A stretch of DNA of 64,000 nt from the NCBI RefSeq assembly GCF_000746025.2, contig NZ_CP045798.1, forward strand, positions 2,280,501-2,344,500, read 5' to 3'. Shown here one piece after another: positions 6,847 to 14,865 of the stretch. Position 1 is the stretch's first letter, and each line of letters begins with the position of its first letter. The DNA comes from Thermanaerosceptrum fracticalcis. Lineage in GTDB: Bacteria > Bacillota > Peptococcia > DRI-13. The translations under genes were made by a program, and so were the position numbers. Below the pieces are notes generated by a model, which did no database searches, was not told the DNA's origin, and saw nothing but the letters and a program-made list of their open reading frames with translations.

Positions 6847-7833
6847 CTATTCAGTGACTATTACCATTTGGGTATCGGGTAAATATTGAACTTTGGCTTT
6901 AAGGGCTTCGCTGATAAACCGTAGGGGCACTAATGTGCGTCCGTTTTCGATGAATGCCGGAATATCAAGGGTATATTGCCGGCCATTTACTAGCGCTGAC
7001 TTTTCACCTACGGGAAGCTGTACTACATTATCACCTTTTTTGAAAGACACTGTTTGGGTAGAGGGATCCCAGTTAATAGTAGCGCCCAGGGCTTCACCTA
7101 ATGCTCTGAATGGCACGAGGGTTCTACCGTTTTGCACTCTAGGCTTTACATCAAAGACAGGCTGTTGGCCATTAACAAAGGCTTTAAGCTCTTCATTTCC
7201 CATTTTCTTATAGATTTGTCCTATCTCTTGGTACGTAGCTAAATCTTGAGGCATAAATTTAAGTATTTCTTCTAAGTTAGCCAGAGCCTTTTCTCTAGAA
7301 CCCATATTATTATAGAATTCGGCAATCTTGGCTAAAACTTGCTTTTTATCTTCATTTTCCATTTGTTCCTTTTCTTGCTCTATTTTTTCTTCCAATTCTT
7401 CAGCAACTTTCTCCAATTCTTCTCTGGTTTTCTCATCGATGTCTTCAAGTTCTTCCTGGGCCATATCCCCTAAAGTTTGGGCAACTGATTGCATGTCACC
7501 TTGAGATTCAATCAGTTTTTCTAAAACCTTCTGAGCTACGGGTGAGCCGTTAGCTTTAACTCTGTCTAAAGCAATGTGTAATCCCGGTATTCCCATACCA
7601 AACAATTTTTGACTGGGTACTGGGCCTGTTACAGGCTTAGGCTCATTTTCCCCGGTGCCGGGTGTTGTATTAGCGTCATAATCTGCAGTTTCTTCCTCCG
7701 TTTCCGTATTTCCCGGGTTATCCTTAATTTGCTCAATGCCTGGACTAACCGGATTCCCTGTCGCCAAGACCATATTATTTAAGGACAGGGTGAAAATCAG
7801 AACCAGTGTTAATACTCCAAGTTTTTTAATCAT
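6847..7833 (-). CDS. Secreted stalk-domain (copper amine oxidase N-terminal-like) protein with TPR region
   Basis: 328 aa. An N-terminal signal peptide (MIKKLGVLTLVLIFTLSLNN then VLA) is followed by a Pro/Glu-rich linker, a charged coiled coil (about 115-165) and a TPR-like helical pair (about 165-205). The C-terminus has two halves of the stalk domain found next to cell-surface proteins in Clostridia: GRTLVPFRALGEALGATINW and GRTLVPLRFISEALKAKVQY. The likely site is the cell wall or surface; function is unknown. It lies downstream of rsgI, and its upstream region contains a SigI-like promoter match, which suggests it may belong to the SigI regulon. Confidence 0.8.
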   Translation of the reverse strand: MIKKLGVLTLVLIFTLSLNNMVLATGNPVSPGIEQIKDNPGNTETEEETADYDANTTPGTGENEPKPVTGPVPSQKLFGMGIPGLHIALDRVKANGSPVAQKVLEKLIESQGDMQSVAQTLGDMAQEELEDIDEKTREELEKVAEELEEKIEQEKEQMENEDKKQVLAKIAEFYNNMGSREKALANLEEILKFMPQDLATYQEIGQIYKKMGNEELKAFVNGQQPVFDVKPRVQNGRTLVPFRALGEALGATINWDPSTQTVSFKKGDNVVQLPVGEKSALVNGRQYTLDIPAFIENGRTLVPLRFISEALKAKVQYLPDTQMVIVTE

Positions 7834-7915
7834 TGTACATCTCCTCCTTGTTTTTAAAATTAGGGATATGGTCCCAAATATCCTTGTATTATTTATTACG
7901 TAGAATAGAAAAAGA

Positions 7916-7935
7916 TTCGGGGTCTCTCCCCCGAA
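7916..7935 (-). terminator. Intrinsic terminator after rsgI
   Basis: TTCGGGG-N6-CCCCGAA stem followed by TCTTTTTC on the minus strand, 32 bp beyond the rsgI stop. The plus strand also has a T-run (ACTTTTTT), so it may be bidirectional. Confidence 0.8.
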
Positions 7936-7966
7936 ACTTTTTTCGATTTCATTTGTTTTTTATTTT

Positions 7967-9268
7967 TTACCTCATGTTACTTCCTCCGCTAATACTGCCG
8001 CCGGTTTGCCCATTGGCCTGGGCAGTGTCTTCTTTCTCCTCGGCTCCAATACTATTTGCTCCTTGATTAACAACATAGTCATTTTCGTTAGCAGGTGGCT
8101 TCAGAGGAGGTGTACTATCCTCTTGCTCACTGTTATTTTGCATTTTTTCGTCTTGTAGATCTATTTCACTTTTCTCTTGTCCGTTATTAATAGCTGGTGT
8201 ATTTACTACATCCTGTTTATTGGGCTCTGGAAGTGTAGTATCAACGGTTGCCGGTTTATTTATAACAGAACCAGGACTACTTTTTTGGTCCGTGTTTTTC
8301 GGATTTAACTCAATGGGAGGGGGATTATTAATGATTTTAGGCTTTACAGGTTTCGGTGGTGTTTCTCCATTTGTAGTCCGTGTTTGGTTTTGTTTATTGG
8401 TTGCATGGGGCACATTAAGATCTTCTTTTATAGAATTAGCCATTTCATTTTCAGGGAATGGATATAGACCCGCGGACAAATTTTCTCTTTCTTTTTTGGG
8501 TATGGTTTCAATTTCATCAAATAAGTCATTAAGCATGCCTTCTTTTATTAAAATATTGACCATATCTGCCGTTTCTTTTTGCGATATATTGGAAAATCCG
8601 GGGATGCCTCTCCTTGCAGCTTTTTCTCTAATCAGATAAATGTTTAGCGAGAGACCTTCCTGGCGGGCTTTTTCTCTGTCTTCTAGGGAAGCTTTCATTA
8701 TTCCTGCACTACCCGGTAAGTTTTCTTCATTCATTCGATTTGATATAAGATTTTTTATGCCTGAAGGTGGTAATGAACTTGTGTCTCCTTTTATATTGAT
8801 CACGGTGATTAAAACTGTATTATCTTTCTCAGGGGAAATGAAGCCATCCTTCTGGGCTTTTTCCATGATAATATTTAGAGATTCCCATACATCCTTGCCT
8901 TTCAAGGAGATACTATGGAGAAATAACTTGGCATCTTCGTTTAAAGGGATGGCTTTTGCTACTTTATTTTCTGAATTTATGGCCAACTCCAAACTGGGAT
9001 TTATGTCTATAGCTACATAGGCAATTGTTGTTTTATCGAAAACAATATTGATTACCGTGCCCAGGAGTAAAAGAAATACTATACTGGCGGCAAGTACCTT
9101 GGGAAGATGTGATCTTGAAGTATTGACCTGGTTAGAGTCTACCAACACTTCCATTCCCGGTTTAATACTACTGGATGGAAGAGGGAAACGCCTAAACCGG
9201 CGATCTTCCGTAGCTACCCACATCCAGGAACCTTCTGTTTTTACTATTAATCCCTTAATTTTATTCAT
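7967..9268 (-). CDS. rsgI: RsgI-family membrane anti-sigma factor
   Basis: Controls SigI by binding it from the membrane. The cytoplasmic RsgI N-domain (about 1-55; KGLIVKTEGSWMWVATEDR) binds the sigma factor. One membrane segment follows (ASIVFLLLLGTVINIVF, about residues 62-80). The extracellular part begins with AYVAIDINPSLELAINSENK, the conserved periplasmic RsgI core, and ends in a long Pro/Asn/Gln-rich tail without a recognised carbohydrate-binding domain. The ATG at 9266-9268 is chosen because AAAGGAGG lies 8 nt upstream. It overlaps the sigI stop codon by a few bases, so the pair is translationally coupled. Confidence 0.9.
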   Translation of the reverse strand: MNKIKGLIVKTEGSWMWVATEDRRFRRFPLPSSSIKPGMEVLVDSNQVNTSRSHLPKVLAASIVFLLLLGTVINIVFDKTTIAYVAIDINPSLELAINSENKVAKAIPLNEDAKLFLHSISLKGKDVWESLNIIMEKAQKDGFISPEKDNTVLITVINIKGDTSSLPPSGIKNLISNRMNEENLPGSAGIMKASLEDREKARQEGLSLNIYLIREKAARRGIPGFSNISQKETADMVNILIKEGMLNDLFDEIETIPKKERENLSAGLYPFPENEMANSIKEDLNVPHATNKQNQTRTTNGETPPKPVKPKIINNPPPIELNPKNTDQKSSPGSVINKPATVDTTLPEPNKQDVVNTPAINNGQEKSEIDLQDEKMQNNSEQEDSTPPLKPPANENDYVVNQGANSIGAEEKEDTAQANGQTGGSISGGSNMR

Positions 9269-10040
9269 CCCGGACACCTCCTTTCCAACCGCTAACTTGT
9301 TTTTTGGCGCTCTCTGTGTTGCTGTAATTTTTACACGGTAACGAGAAGAATGAACGTAAATGTTTAAATTCCATATTAGAAATAATTAAAAAAACTGCAA
9401 TAATATACTGTCGGCCTCGTTTAATTACTTTTTTGCTTATACCGCTTACTAGAGAAAGCTCTTTTAAAGGAAGCTGTTTATTCCTGTTGACATATTCTAT
9501 AAAATCCTTACGGCTGGCTATAAGCTCTGCAATTTCTATTAAAATTTCACGAGTATCCTGGTGTTTGGGACAGGAAATTTCTAATTGGCAGAATGATATG
9601 CCAAAGGACTGTAACATCTTTTGAAAAAGTGCCATTTCTTCAGCCCGCTCTAAAGCCAATTGTTCCTCATTATACTTCTTCCAGGCACTTTCCACTTCCC
9701 ATTTTTGCACAACTATATTGTCTTCATTTAATTCTTCCAGGGGGAGATGCTTATGCCGGGCTTCTTTACGAAAGTGGTCAATCAGGCGGCTTTTAATAAC
9801 CAGCCGGGCATAATTATGAAATTCCTTACCATAAGAAGGATTGTAAGTATCAATGGCTTCGTTGAAAGCCAGTAAACTGATACTCAGTTCATCATCATTT
9901 TCCCACTCCAGTTTTCTGCCGCAAACCCCTGCAGCAATTTCTAAAATGTTGGAACGGTAGTAATATATCAGTTCTTCGCGAAGTGCCTGATTGCCTGATT
10001 GTATCCTTCTGATGATATTTTCCATTCCTTCTTGTCTCAT
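9261..10040 (-). CDS. sigI: RNA polymerase sigma factor SigI
   Basis: Alternative sigma factor of the sigma-70 family, heat- and envelope-responsive in Bacillus and controlling polysaccharide-degrading enzymes in Clostridium thermocellum. Region 2 is recognisable: DDELSISLLAFNEAIDTYNP and FHNYARLVIKSRLIDHFRKE. The C-terminal SigI-specific part has VSGISKKVIKRGRQYIIAVF. The ATG at 10038-10040 follows AGGTGAGG; a GTG 15 bp upstream is a weaker alternative. It is the first gene of the sigI-rsgI operon and has a candidate autoregulated SigI promoter immediately upstream. Confidence 0.92.
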   Translation of the reverse strand: MRQEGMENIIRRIQSGNQALREELIYYYRSNILEIAAGVCGRKLEWENDDELSISLLAFNEAIDTYNPSYGKEFHNYARLVIKSRLIDHFRKEARHKHLPLEELNEDNIVVQKWEVESAWKKYNEEQLALERAEEMALFQKMLQSFGISFCQLEISCPKHQDTREILIEIAELIASRKDFIEYVNRNKQLPLKELSLVSGISKKVIKRGRQYIIAVFLIISNMEFKHLRSFFSLPCKNYSNTESAKKQVSGWKGGVRDE

Positions 10041-10077
10041 AACCTCACCTGCCACTTTATTACCTGGATAAACTTTA

Positions 10078-10103
10078 TACGGGTAATTATCCTTTTTTAG
10101 GGG
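10078..10103 (-). promoter_or_regulatory. Candidate SigI-dependent promoter of sigI-rsgI
   Basis: On the minus strand CCCCTAAA (10096-10103) and CGTA (10078-10081) are separated by 14 bp. This fits the SigI promoter type known in Clostridium thermocellum (C-rich -35 followed by A, CGWA -10) and would make sigI autoregulated. Confidence 0.6.
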
Positions 10104-10125
10104 CTATGTAAGGGGAAAATGCTCT

Positions 10126-10139
10126 ATTTGTCGACAAAT
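10126..10139. promoter_or_regulatory. 14-bp perfect palindrome upstream of sigI, Spo0A-box-like
   Basis: ATTTGTCGACAAAT reads as two head-to-head TTTGTCGA motifs (8 of 9 Spo0A-box positions on each strand), 23 bp upstream of the candidate SigI -35. It could be an operator for Spo0A or another dimeric regulator. Confidence 0.4.
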
Positions 10140-10182
10140 GATTTCTTTGTCAGTCATATTATTGTAATTCTTTTCAGTCAAT

Positions 10183-10326
10183 ACATATTCCTGTAGCTCT
10201 GCACATACATTGCGGCACTGTTTTGCTACACATGCCTTGGAAAGCGGAATCGACCCTGTGTTCATCCAGCAAATGCTGGGTCATAAGAACCTTCAAACTA
10301 CATTGACATACCTTCACATGATGTGA
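10183..10326 (+). pseudogene. Tyrosine recombinase, C-terminal fragment
   Basis: About 48 codons in one frame end at the TGA 10324-10326 and encode [15 protein letters not shown], then [14 protein letters not shown] and YLHMM. These are box II of phage-integrase/Xer recombinases (HxLRH, the LGH histidine, then the segment holding the catalytic Tyr). The N-terminal catalytic half is missing. The IS91-type transposase fragment follows 46 bp downstream on the same strand; such recombinases often accompany IS91-like elements, so both are probably remains of one element. Confidence 0.85.
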
Positions 10327-10372
10327 AAGAGTCTTATGGGTATCAAGAGTCCCTGGACATTGATGACACGAA

Positions 10373-10771
10373 ATGACTACGGTGCAGGATGTTTTCCTTA
10401 GATTTTACCCTCAGTATACGATGGTATTGGCAGGGGGATTATCAGAGAACAATCAGTGGCGCAATAGCAGCAAAAAGTTCTTTATTCCTGTGAAGGTATT
10501 GGCAAAAAAGTTCCGTGGCAAATATCTGCACTACCTAAAACAGTACTACCGCCAAAACTTGCTTAAATTTTATGGCAATGCAGAAGAATACCGCAATCCC
10601 AAATCTTTCTCCCGTTTGCTAGACCAATGCTATGCCCAAAACTGGTATACTTATACAAAAAGGACCTTTTCAGGCCCCCTGGCGGTAGTCCAATACCTTG
10701 GGAGATACACACACCGTATAGCCATATCCAATACCAGGATTGTTTCCATGGATGAGAACACGGAATCCTAA
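10373..10771 (+). pseudogene. IS91-family transposase fragment
   Basis: 132 codons matching the middle of IS91/ISCR Y2 transposases: FFIPVKVLAKKFRGKYL, then FSGPLAVVQYLGRYTHRIAI. The N-terminal zinc-binding part, the tyrosine pair region and the C-terminal end are missing. The metal-binding HxH segment, normally close to HPHVH, here reads YPQYT, so the fragment is not catalytic. It is on the plus strand, against all neighbouring genes. It is a decayed transposon in the accessory block between sigI and flagellin. Confidence 0.85.
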
Positions 10772-10791
10772 CACCGCGACTTCGTTCTTCT

Positions 10792-10899
10792 GGGTCAATC
10801 GAAAATTTTGTCAGTAGGAATATCGGTATAATGATGGCTCATCAATTAGCTATATATGATTGTTGAGCCTTTTTTACACGCAAAACCTCCGATTGACCC
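10792..10899. repeat. Nested imperfect palindrome, about 108 bp
   Basis: Outer arms GGGTCAATCG (10792-10801) and its exact complement (10890-10899) enclose an inner hairpin with 13-bp arms matching at 11 positions (10836-10848 and 10857-10869). The inner hairpin is followed by TTTTTT, so it can act as a terminator on the plus strand. It lies 20 bp after the IS91 fragment and may be the structured end of that element. A short degraded GAACCATCCCC motif follows at 10906. Confidence 0.6.
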
Positions 10900-10999
10900 C
10901 TTCAAGAACCATCCCCGCTGTCAAGGTGAAAGATTTTCTTTTCGACATTTGTTAAAAGCCTGATAAAAAAAACCGAGGGTTTGCCTCTAGCCTTTTGGT

Positions 11000-11641
11000 T
11001 TAGCGCTCAGATCGGCTTAACGATTGCAATATTAATTTATCATTGTATCCCCTGAATTCGCCTCTCTCCTGAAGAATCTCAATTAATTCTTCATCATATT
11101 GTGGTTTTATCCACTCTTGTTTTTGATAATGGTAAATCTTAAGTATCCTTGCAGGGTTTCCATAAACCACACAGTGAGAAGGAATGTCCGTTGTTACTAC
11201 ACAATTGGCACCTATTACACTACCGTAACCAAGGACTATATTACCCAAAACAGTAGCTGAATGCCCTATCCAAACCCCTCGTTGAATAACTAAAACATTA
11301 TTAATGCTTTGCGTTCCTTGATATATAGGTGGTACCTGCGGATTTCTGTATTCATGCTGTGAGTCTGATATATAAACTCCTGACGCTATCATAACATCTT
11401 CCTCAATAATAACCTGATTATAAGATTCTATTATTACTCTTTGACCAATAAATGTTCTGTCATCGACCTTAATTCTCATCTTTTGCTTGGCATTACCGAA
11501 GGGATGTATCCCAAATAAAACATCCCTTTTAATTTCAACATTGTTTCCTATCCATGTTTTTGAGGGCAACGCTATGTTAATTCCAGTTTCAACTTTAACA
11601 TTTTTCCCCAAAAACAAAAATTGTTCATTAGTCTTTAACAC
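11000..11641 (-). CDS. Hexapeptide-repeat (left-handed beta-helix) acyltransferase
   Basis: 213 aa. Repeated hexapeptide units (for example WIGNNVEIK, FIGQRVIIE, WIGHSATVLGNIVLGYGSVIGAN, quoted in part) build the LbH fold of CoA-dependent sugar O-acetyltransferases. The end of the fold has the usual CVVTTDIPSHCVVYGNPARI. The loop SDSQHEYRNPQVP carries the acceptor-site histidine seen in the maltose/galactoside acetyltransferase group. It starts with GTG after GGGGTGA. Its place just downstream of flagellin suggests, without proof, a part in modifying flagellin glycans or other surface sugars. Confidence 0.82.
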   Translation of the reverse strand: MLKTNEQFLFLGKNVKVETGINIALPSKTWIGNNVEIKRDVLFGIHPFGNAKQKMRIKVDDRTFIGQRVIIESYNQVIIEEDVMIASGVYISDSQHEYRNPQVPPIYQGTQSINNVLVIQRGVWIGHSATVLGNIVLGYGSVIGANCVVTTDIPSHCVVYGNPARILKIYHYQKQEWIKPQYDEELIEILQERGEFRGYNDKLILQSLSRSER

Positions 11642-11753
11642 TTTTCAATCACCCCAAGAACAAAATTATACCTGATAATTTATCTTAACATTAGGGCTTA
11701 TTAATATTTTTAATTGACTCCCTCCAGCCTATATCAAAATACTTGTAAAATCA

Positions 11754-11786
11754 AAAGGGTCAGAGAGGAAATTTCTCTGACCCTTT
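11754..11786 (-). terminator. Intrinsic terminator of the flagellin gene
   Basis: A 13-bp perfect stem (AAAGGGTCAGAGA and complement) with a 7-nt loop lies right after the flagellin stop. TTTTGATTTT follows on the minus strand. This is a strong terminator, as expected for a very highly expressed gene. Confidence 0.9.
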
Positions 11787-11793
11787 AGCTCAA

Positions 11794-13257
11794 TTATCTC
11801 AATAACTGAAGTACTCCCTGAGGAGCCTGGTTAGCTTGAGCTAACATAGCCTGAGCTGCCTGCTGGAGAATATTGTTCTTGGTGAATTCCATCATTTCCC
11901 TGGCCATGTCTACGTCTCTGATACGGGATTCGGAAGCTTGTAAGTTCTCAGCGGAGGTATCCAGGTTCTTAATAGTATACTCTAACCTGTTCTGCACAGC
12001 ACCTAGTTTGGCCCGTTCATTGGAAACATCGCTAATGGCTTGATCTAAGATTGTGATGGCTGCCTTAGCACTTGCATACGTTGCAACAGAGATAGCTTCT
12101 GTAGAAGTAGCACCATTAATACCCAAGGCTATGGCATCCATCTTGTTAATAGAGAAGTTGATGTTTTGGTTCTCATTGGCACCGATTTGGAAATCTAAAG
12201 TGTTATTACTGCTCACTGTTACTGTGGCAGTATGCCCGTCAGCTACTGTACCATCAATGCCTTTTACTGTTAATCCATTGCTAAATGTAACCTTATTACC
12301 AACTGATTCAACTACAGTCGCACCACCAGAAAGGGTTGCGACAGCATCAGTACCTGCATCGGAGTAAACTGTATTGGTATCAGCGTTAACGGCAATACCT
12401 AAAGCTTTTAACTGGTTCAACGCACCTGAGACTTGTATTGTTGCATCTGAACCATATGCTGTACTCTTAAGTTGAATCGCACTTTTTGCTGCAGAAGCAG
12501 TATCAGTTACAGCGACTAATGAAGCAGTAACACCTGTTTCTGCAGTTAAATTATTAATCTTTTCGAGAACATTATTTAACGTATCAGTTGCTGCAATCGT
12601 TACTGATTTATTATTAATTGTCAATGTACCTGCAGCATCAGCATGAACTTGAGTAGCACCACCGTTTACGGTAGTTGTTGCATAAGCATTGGCTGCCCCA
12701 GTTCCTCCAACTACAGCCTGAGTAGCTGCTGTTGTAAAGGTTAAAGTGTAAACACCAGCTTGAGTACTGCCAGTTGTTCTGTAAGCATTGTCATCAAATG
12801 AAGCTGCGTTAGTTCCGCTGTCAGTTACCGTTTTAGCAATATCGCCGTTCAGTAACTTCTTGGTGTTAAACTCAGTATTATTAGCAATTCTGTCAACTTC
12901 CTGACGCAACTGGTTCATCTCATCCTGAATCTTAGTTCTTTCATCAGAGGTGTTGGTGCCTGTAGCTGCCTGAACAGCCAGTTCTCTCATTCTCTGGAGA
13001 ATAGCGTGAGTTTCGTTTAAAGCACCTTCAGCAGTTTGGATAAGGGAGATACCATCTTGGGCATTTCGGGAAGCCTGGGTTAGACCTCTGATTTGGCCTC
13101 TCATTTTTTCGGAGATGGCCAGACCGGCCGCATCGTCACCTGCTCTGTTGATTCTGAAACCGGAAGACAGCTTTTCAATAGATTTTGCAGTTGCACTATT
13201 GGTGATTCCCAACTGACGATTGGTGTTGAGTGCCATCAAGTTGTTGTTAATTCTCAT
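11794..13257 (-). CDS. hag: Flagellin
   Basis: Filament subunit, 487 aa. The N-terminal D0/D1 part begins MRINNNLMALNTNRQLG and contains KLSSGFRINRAGDDAAGLAI. The C-terminal D1/D0 part contains LGAVQNRLEYTIKNLD and ends FTKNNILQQAAQAMLAQANQ followed by PQGVLQLLR. The centre (about 150-400) is an Ala/Thr/Val-rich variable domain about 200 aa longer than the B. subtilis Hag. It has its own SigD promoter, a leader with a CsrA-type hairpin and a strong terminator. The genes of its CsrA/FliW control system lie directly upstream. Confidence 0.97.
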   Translation of the reverse strand: MRINNNLMALNTNRQLGITNSATAKSIEKLSSGFRINRAGDDAAGLAISEKMRGQIRGLTQASRNAQDGISLIQTAEGALNETHAILQRMRELAVQAATGTNTSDERTKIQDEMNQLRQEVDRIANNTEFNTKKLLNGDIAKTVTDSGTNAASFDDNAYRTTGSTQAGVYTLTFTTAATQAVVGGTGAANAYATTTVNGGATQVHADAAGTLTINNKSVTIAATDTLNNVLEKINNLTAETGVTASLVAVTDTASAAKSAIQLKSTAYGSDATIQVSGALNQLKALGIAVNADTNTVYSDAGTDAVATLSGGATVVESVGNKVTFSNGLTVKGIDGTVADGHTATVTVSSNNTLDFQIGANENQNINFSINKMDAIALGINGATSTEAISVATYASAKAAITILDQAISDVSNERAKLGAVQNRLEYTIKNLDTSAENLQASESRIRDVDMAREMMEFTKNNILQQAAQAMLAQANQAPQGVLQLLR

Positions 13258-13284
13258 TTTTTCTCCTCCTTGAAATCATTTTTC

Positions 13285-13300
13285 ATATCATCCTTGATAT
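13285..13300 (-). promoter_or_regulatory. CsrA-type hairpin in the flagellin leader
   Basis: On the mRNA ATATCA-AGGA-TGATAT forms a 6-bp stem presenting AGGA in the loop, the classical CsrA target, about 30 nt before the flagellin start codon. The Shine-Dalgarno sequence itself (CAAGGAGGAG) supplies a second GGA site. This is the arrangement by which CsrA represses flagellin translation in B. subtilis. Confidence 0.7.
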
Positions 13301-13345
13301 CAGAAAATCATACTGGGCCCTAGTATGAAATTTCTTTCATTACTT

Positions 13346-13372
13346 ATATCGACAAAAACTAGAAAAAGTTTA
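13346..13372 (-). promoter_or_regulatory. SigD (sigma-28) promoter of flagellin
   Basis: On the minus strand TAAA (13369-13372), a 15-bp spacer and GTCGATAT (13346-13353), one mismatch from consensus. The resulting leader is about 85 nt and includes the CsrA hairpin. Confidence 0.88.
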
Positions 13373-13427
13373 GGACTTTTGCATACTTTTTAGATAAAAG
13401 TTCCATAAATATTTTTTATACACAAAC

Positions 13428-13667
13428 CTACTCATGCTCAAAAAAAGCCTTAATTTGCTCTTTTATTAATGCTGTGTCTAAAGCACTCTCAACTGACTTC
13501 CTGTTTTCTTCTCCGATGACCTCAAATATTTCTTTCCTGTAAATACTCACATTTTTAGGTGCTTTCACACCCAGTCTCACCTGGTTTGGGCTTATCTCTA
13601 CTACCACAATCTCTATATTATCCCCGATCATAATGCTCTCTTCCTTTTTTCTAGTCAGAACCAGCAT
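13428..13667 (-). CDS. csrA: Carbon storage regulator CsrA
   Basis: RNA-binding dimer that represses flagellin translation by covering GGA motifs in the leader. 79 aa: MLVLTRKKEESIMIGDNIEI, then VRLGVKAPKNVSIYRKEIFE, with the RNA-binding arginine of the VSIYR segment. The C-terminal tail is longer than in gamma-proteobacterial CsrA, as usual for the Gram-positive, FliW-regulated form. Its start overlaps fliW by 17 bp, and flagellin follows immediately downstream. Confidence 0.97.
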   Translation of the reverse strand: MLVLTRKKEESIMIGDNIEIVVVEISPNQVRLGVKAPKNVSIYRKEIFEVIGEENRKSVESALDTALIKEQIKAFFEHE

Positions 13668-14124
13668 CTTTAATCCCTCCCCGGGTACTTTTCCGCAGCT
13701 CTTCCATGATCAAGTGCTTGGTAGCATACCGTGTATCATCTAAGATAACCTGTTTTCCCTTCCTATTCTCTATATTAATCACCAAGGGAGCCAGGAGATT
13801 GGCTGTCATTTTAGTGATATCCTCCGGAATTACCAGAATCACAAGGATATGTACATCATTATGTTTGTTTATTGCTAACTCAGCTACTGCATCCTGGGGG
13901 ATATCGAATTCATAATCTTTTTTGAAGACAAAAGGATTCATTACGACAAAAGCCAGGCTTGGGTCATCAATGGACTGCAGCCACGACAAAGGCAATTTTT
14001 TATCTTCACTATCTATGAGGACAAAACGCTTCTTATCTTCAAATGCAATAATACCATGGGGAAAAGTAATCACCTTATCTCCCACTACTTCGATTTCACC
14101 AAAATGTTTGGTTTGTAGTTTCAT
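13651..14124 (-). CDS. fliW: Flagellar assembly factor FliW
   Basis: Protein antagonist of CsrA that also binds flagellin, so translation is released when flagellin is exported. 157 aa with the family pattern: KLQTKHFGEIEV, ITFPHGIIAFEDKKRFVLID, LPLSWLQSIDDPSLAFVVMN and VILVIPEDITKMTANLLAPL. The gene overlaps csrA and lies before flagellin, giving the full partner-switch cassette in one place. Confidence 0.96.
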   Translation of the reverse strand: MKLQTKHFGEIEVVGDKVITFPHGIIAFEDKKRFVLIDSEDKKLPLSWLQSIDDPSLAFVVMNPFVFKKDYEFDIPQDAVAELAINKHNDVHILVILVIPEDITKMTANLLAPLVINIENRKGKQVILDDTRYATKHLIMEELRKSTRGGIKDAGSD

Positions 14125-14150
14125 TATTTATCTCCCCCATTGAGTTTTAT

Positions 14151-14705
14151 TTAGGCTTTTTCATCAATTACACTAATCTGGATTTGCCCTCTTTGTCTCA
14201 AATAGATCTCTACTTTACCTGGCTGGTACTGGGTAATGGCCTTGCGCGGCTTATATTCTGTAACCGCCCCACCCAGGCGCCAGTCAATTTTAAGATATCC
14301 AGTTACTTCGATTTTAGGCCTGCTTTTGGGAATAAAATCTATGTTAAAGTCAATTACCGGCCAGGCATTTTCCTCAGCCATATCGGCAATCAGAGTTCGA
14401 AATGGTATAGGATCCTCGATACGTCCTAACCTGTCACCTTCTTCAGCACGCCTGGCAGTTCCCTCCAGGACTAACTTTCGACCTAATTGAGCATACTCAT
14501 CTGATAATTCCTGGGGGCTTTTTAATCCAGCTTCGGAAAAGCACTGCCGCTGGTCTATCAGTACTTTCGGCAGTTCCTGGTCTATGATCATCTCCGCCTT
14601 GATTTGTTGTATACTCTGCTCACCCCGGGGCCGCCGGATACTCTGCACAGGCTTAATATTATTAATTCCAATTTTCGCCCAAGTAGTATGGATTTGTAAC
14701 CTCAT
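14151..14705 (-). CDS. yviE: YviE-like (DUF6470) flagellar-cluster protein
   Basis: 184 aa protein of unknown function found between flgL and fliW in many Firmicutes. It begins MRLQIHTTWAKIGI and continues with RPRGEQSIQQIKAEMIIDQELPKV (quoted in halves across residues 23-46), then a region ending in short beta strands (QYQPGKVEIYLRQRGQIQIS). No membrane segment or signal peptide. Assignment rests on position in the conserved order flgL-yviE-fliW-csrA and on the N-terminal pattern. Confidence 0.82.
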   Translation of the reverse strand: MRLQIHTTWAKIGINNIKPVQSIRRPRGEQSIQQIKAEMIIDQELPKVLIDQRQCFSEAGLKSPQELSDEYAQLGRKLVLEGTARRAEEGDRLGRIEDPIPFRTLIADMAEENAWPVIDFNIDFIPKSRPKIEVTGYLKIDWRLGGAVTEYKPRKAITQYQPGKVEIYLRQRGQIQISVIDEKA

Positions 14706-14865
14706 TTACTACAGCCCCCTTTCTTTTGACATAAAGCGAAGGACCTCCCGGCAGCGGAGATCCCTGACTATCATTACTTTGTATATATAACAGTTCGCAG
14801 CAATCCCTCACGAGAACCGTTAACATTAACAGTTACACGTAAATATCTCACAGTGCTAGAAATGC

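Noticed and set aside
10792-10899. Integron attC site
   Set aside because: The nested palindrome has a fitting size, but the outer arms lack the RYYYAAC/GTTRRRY boxes and no integrase-borne cassette structure is seen.
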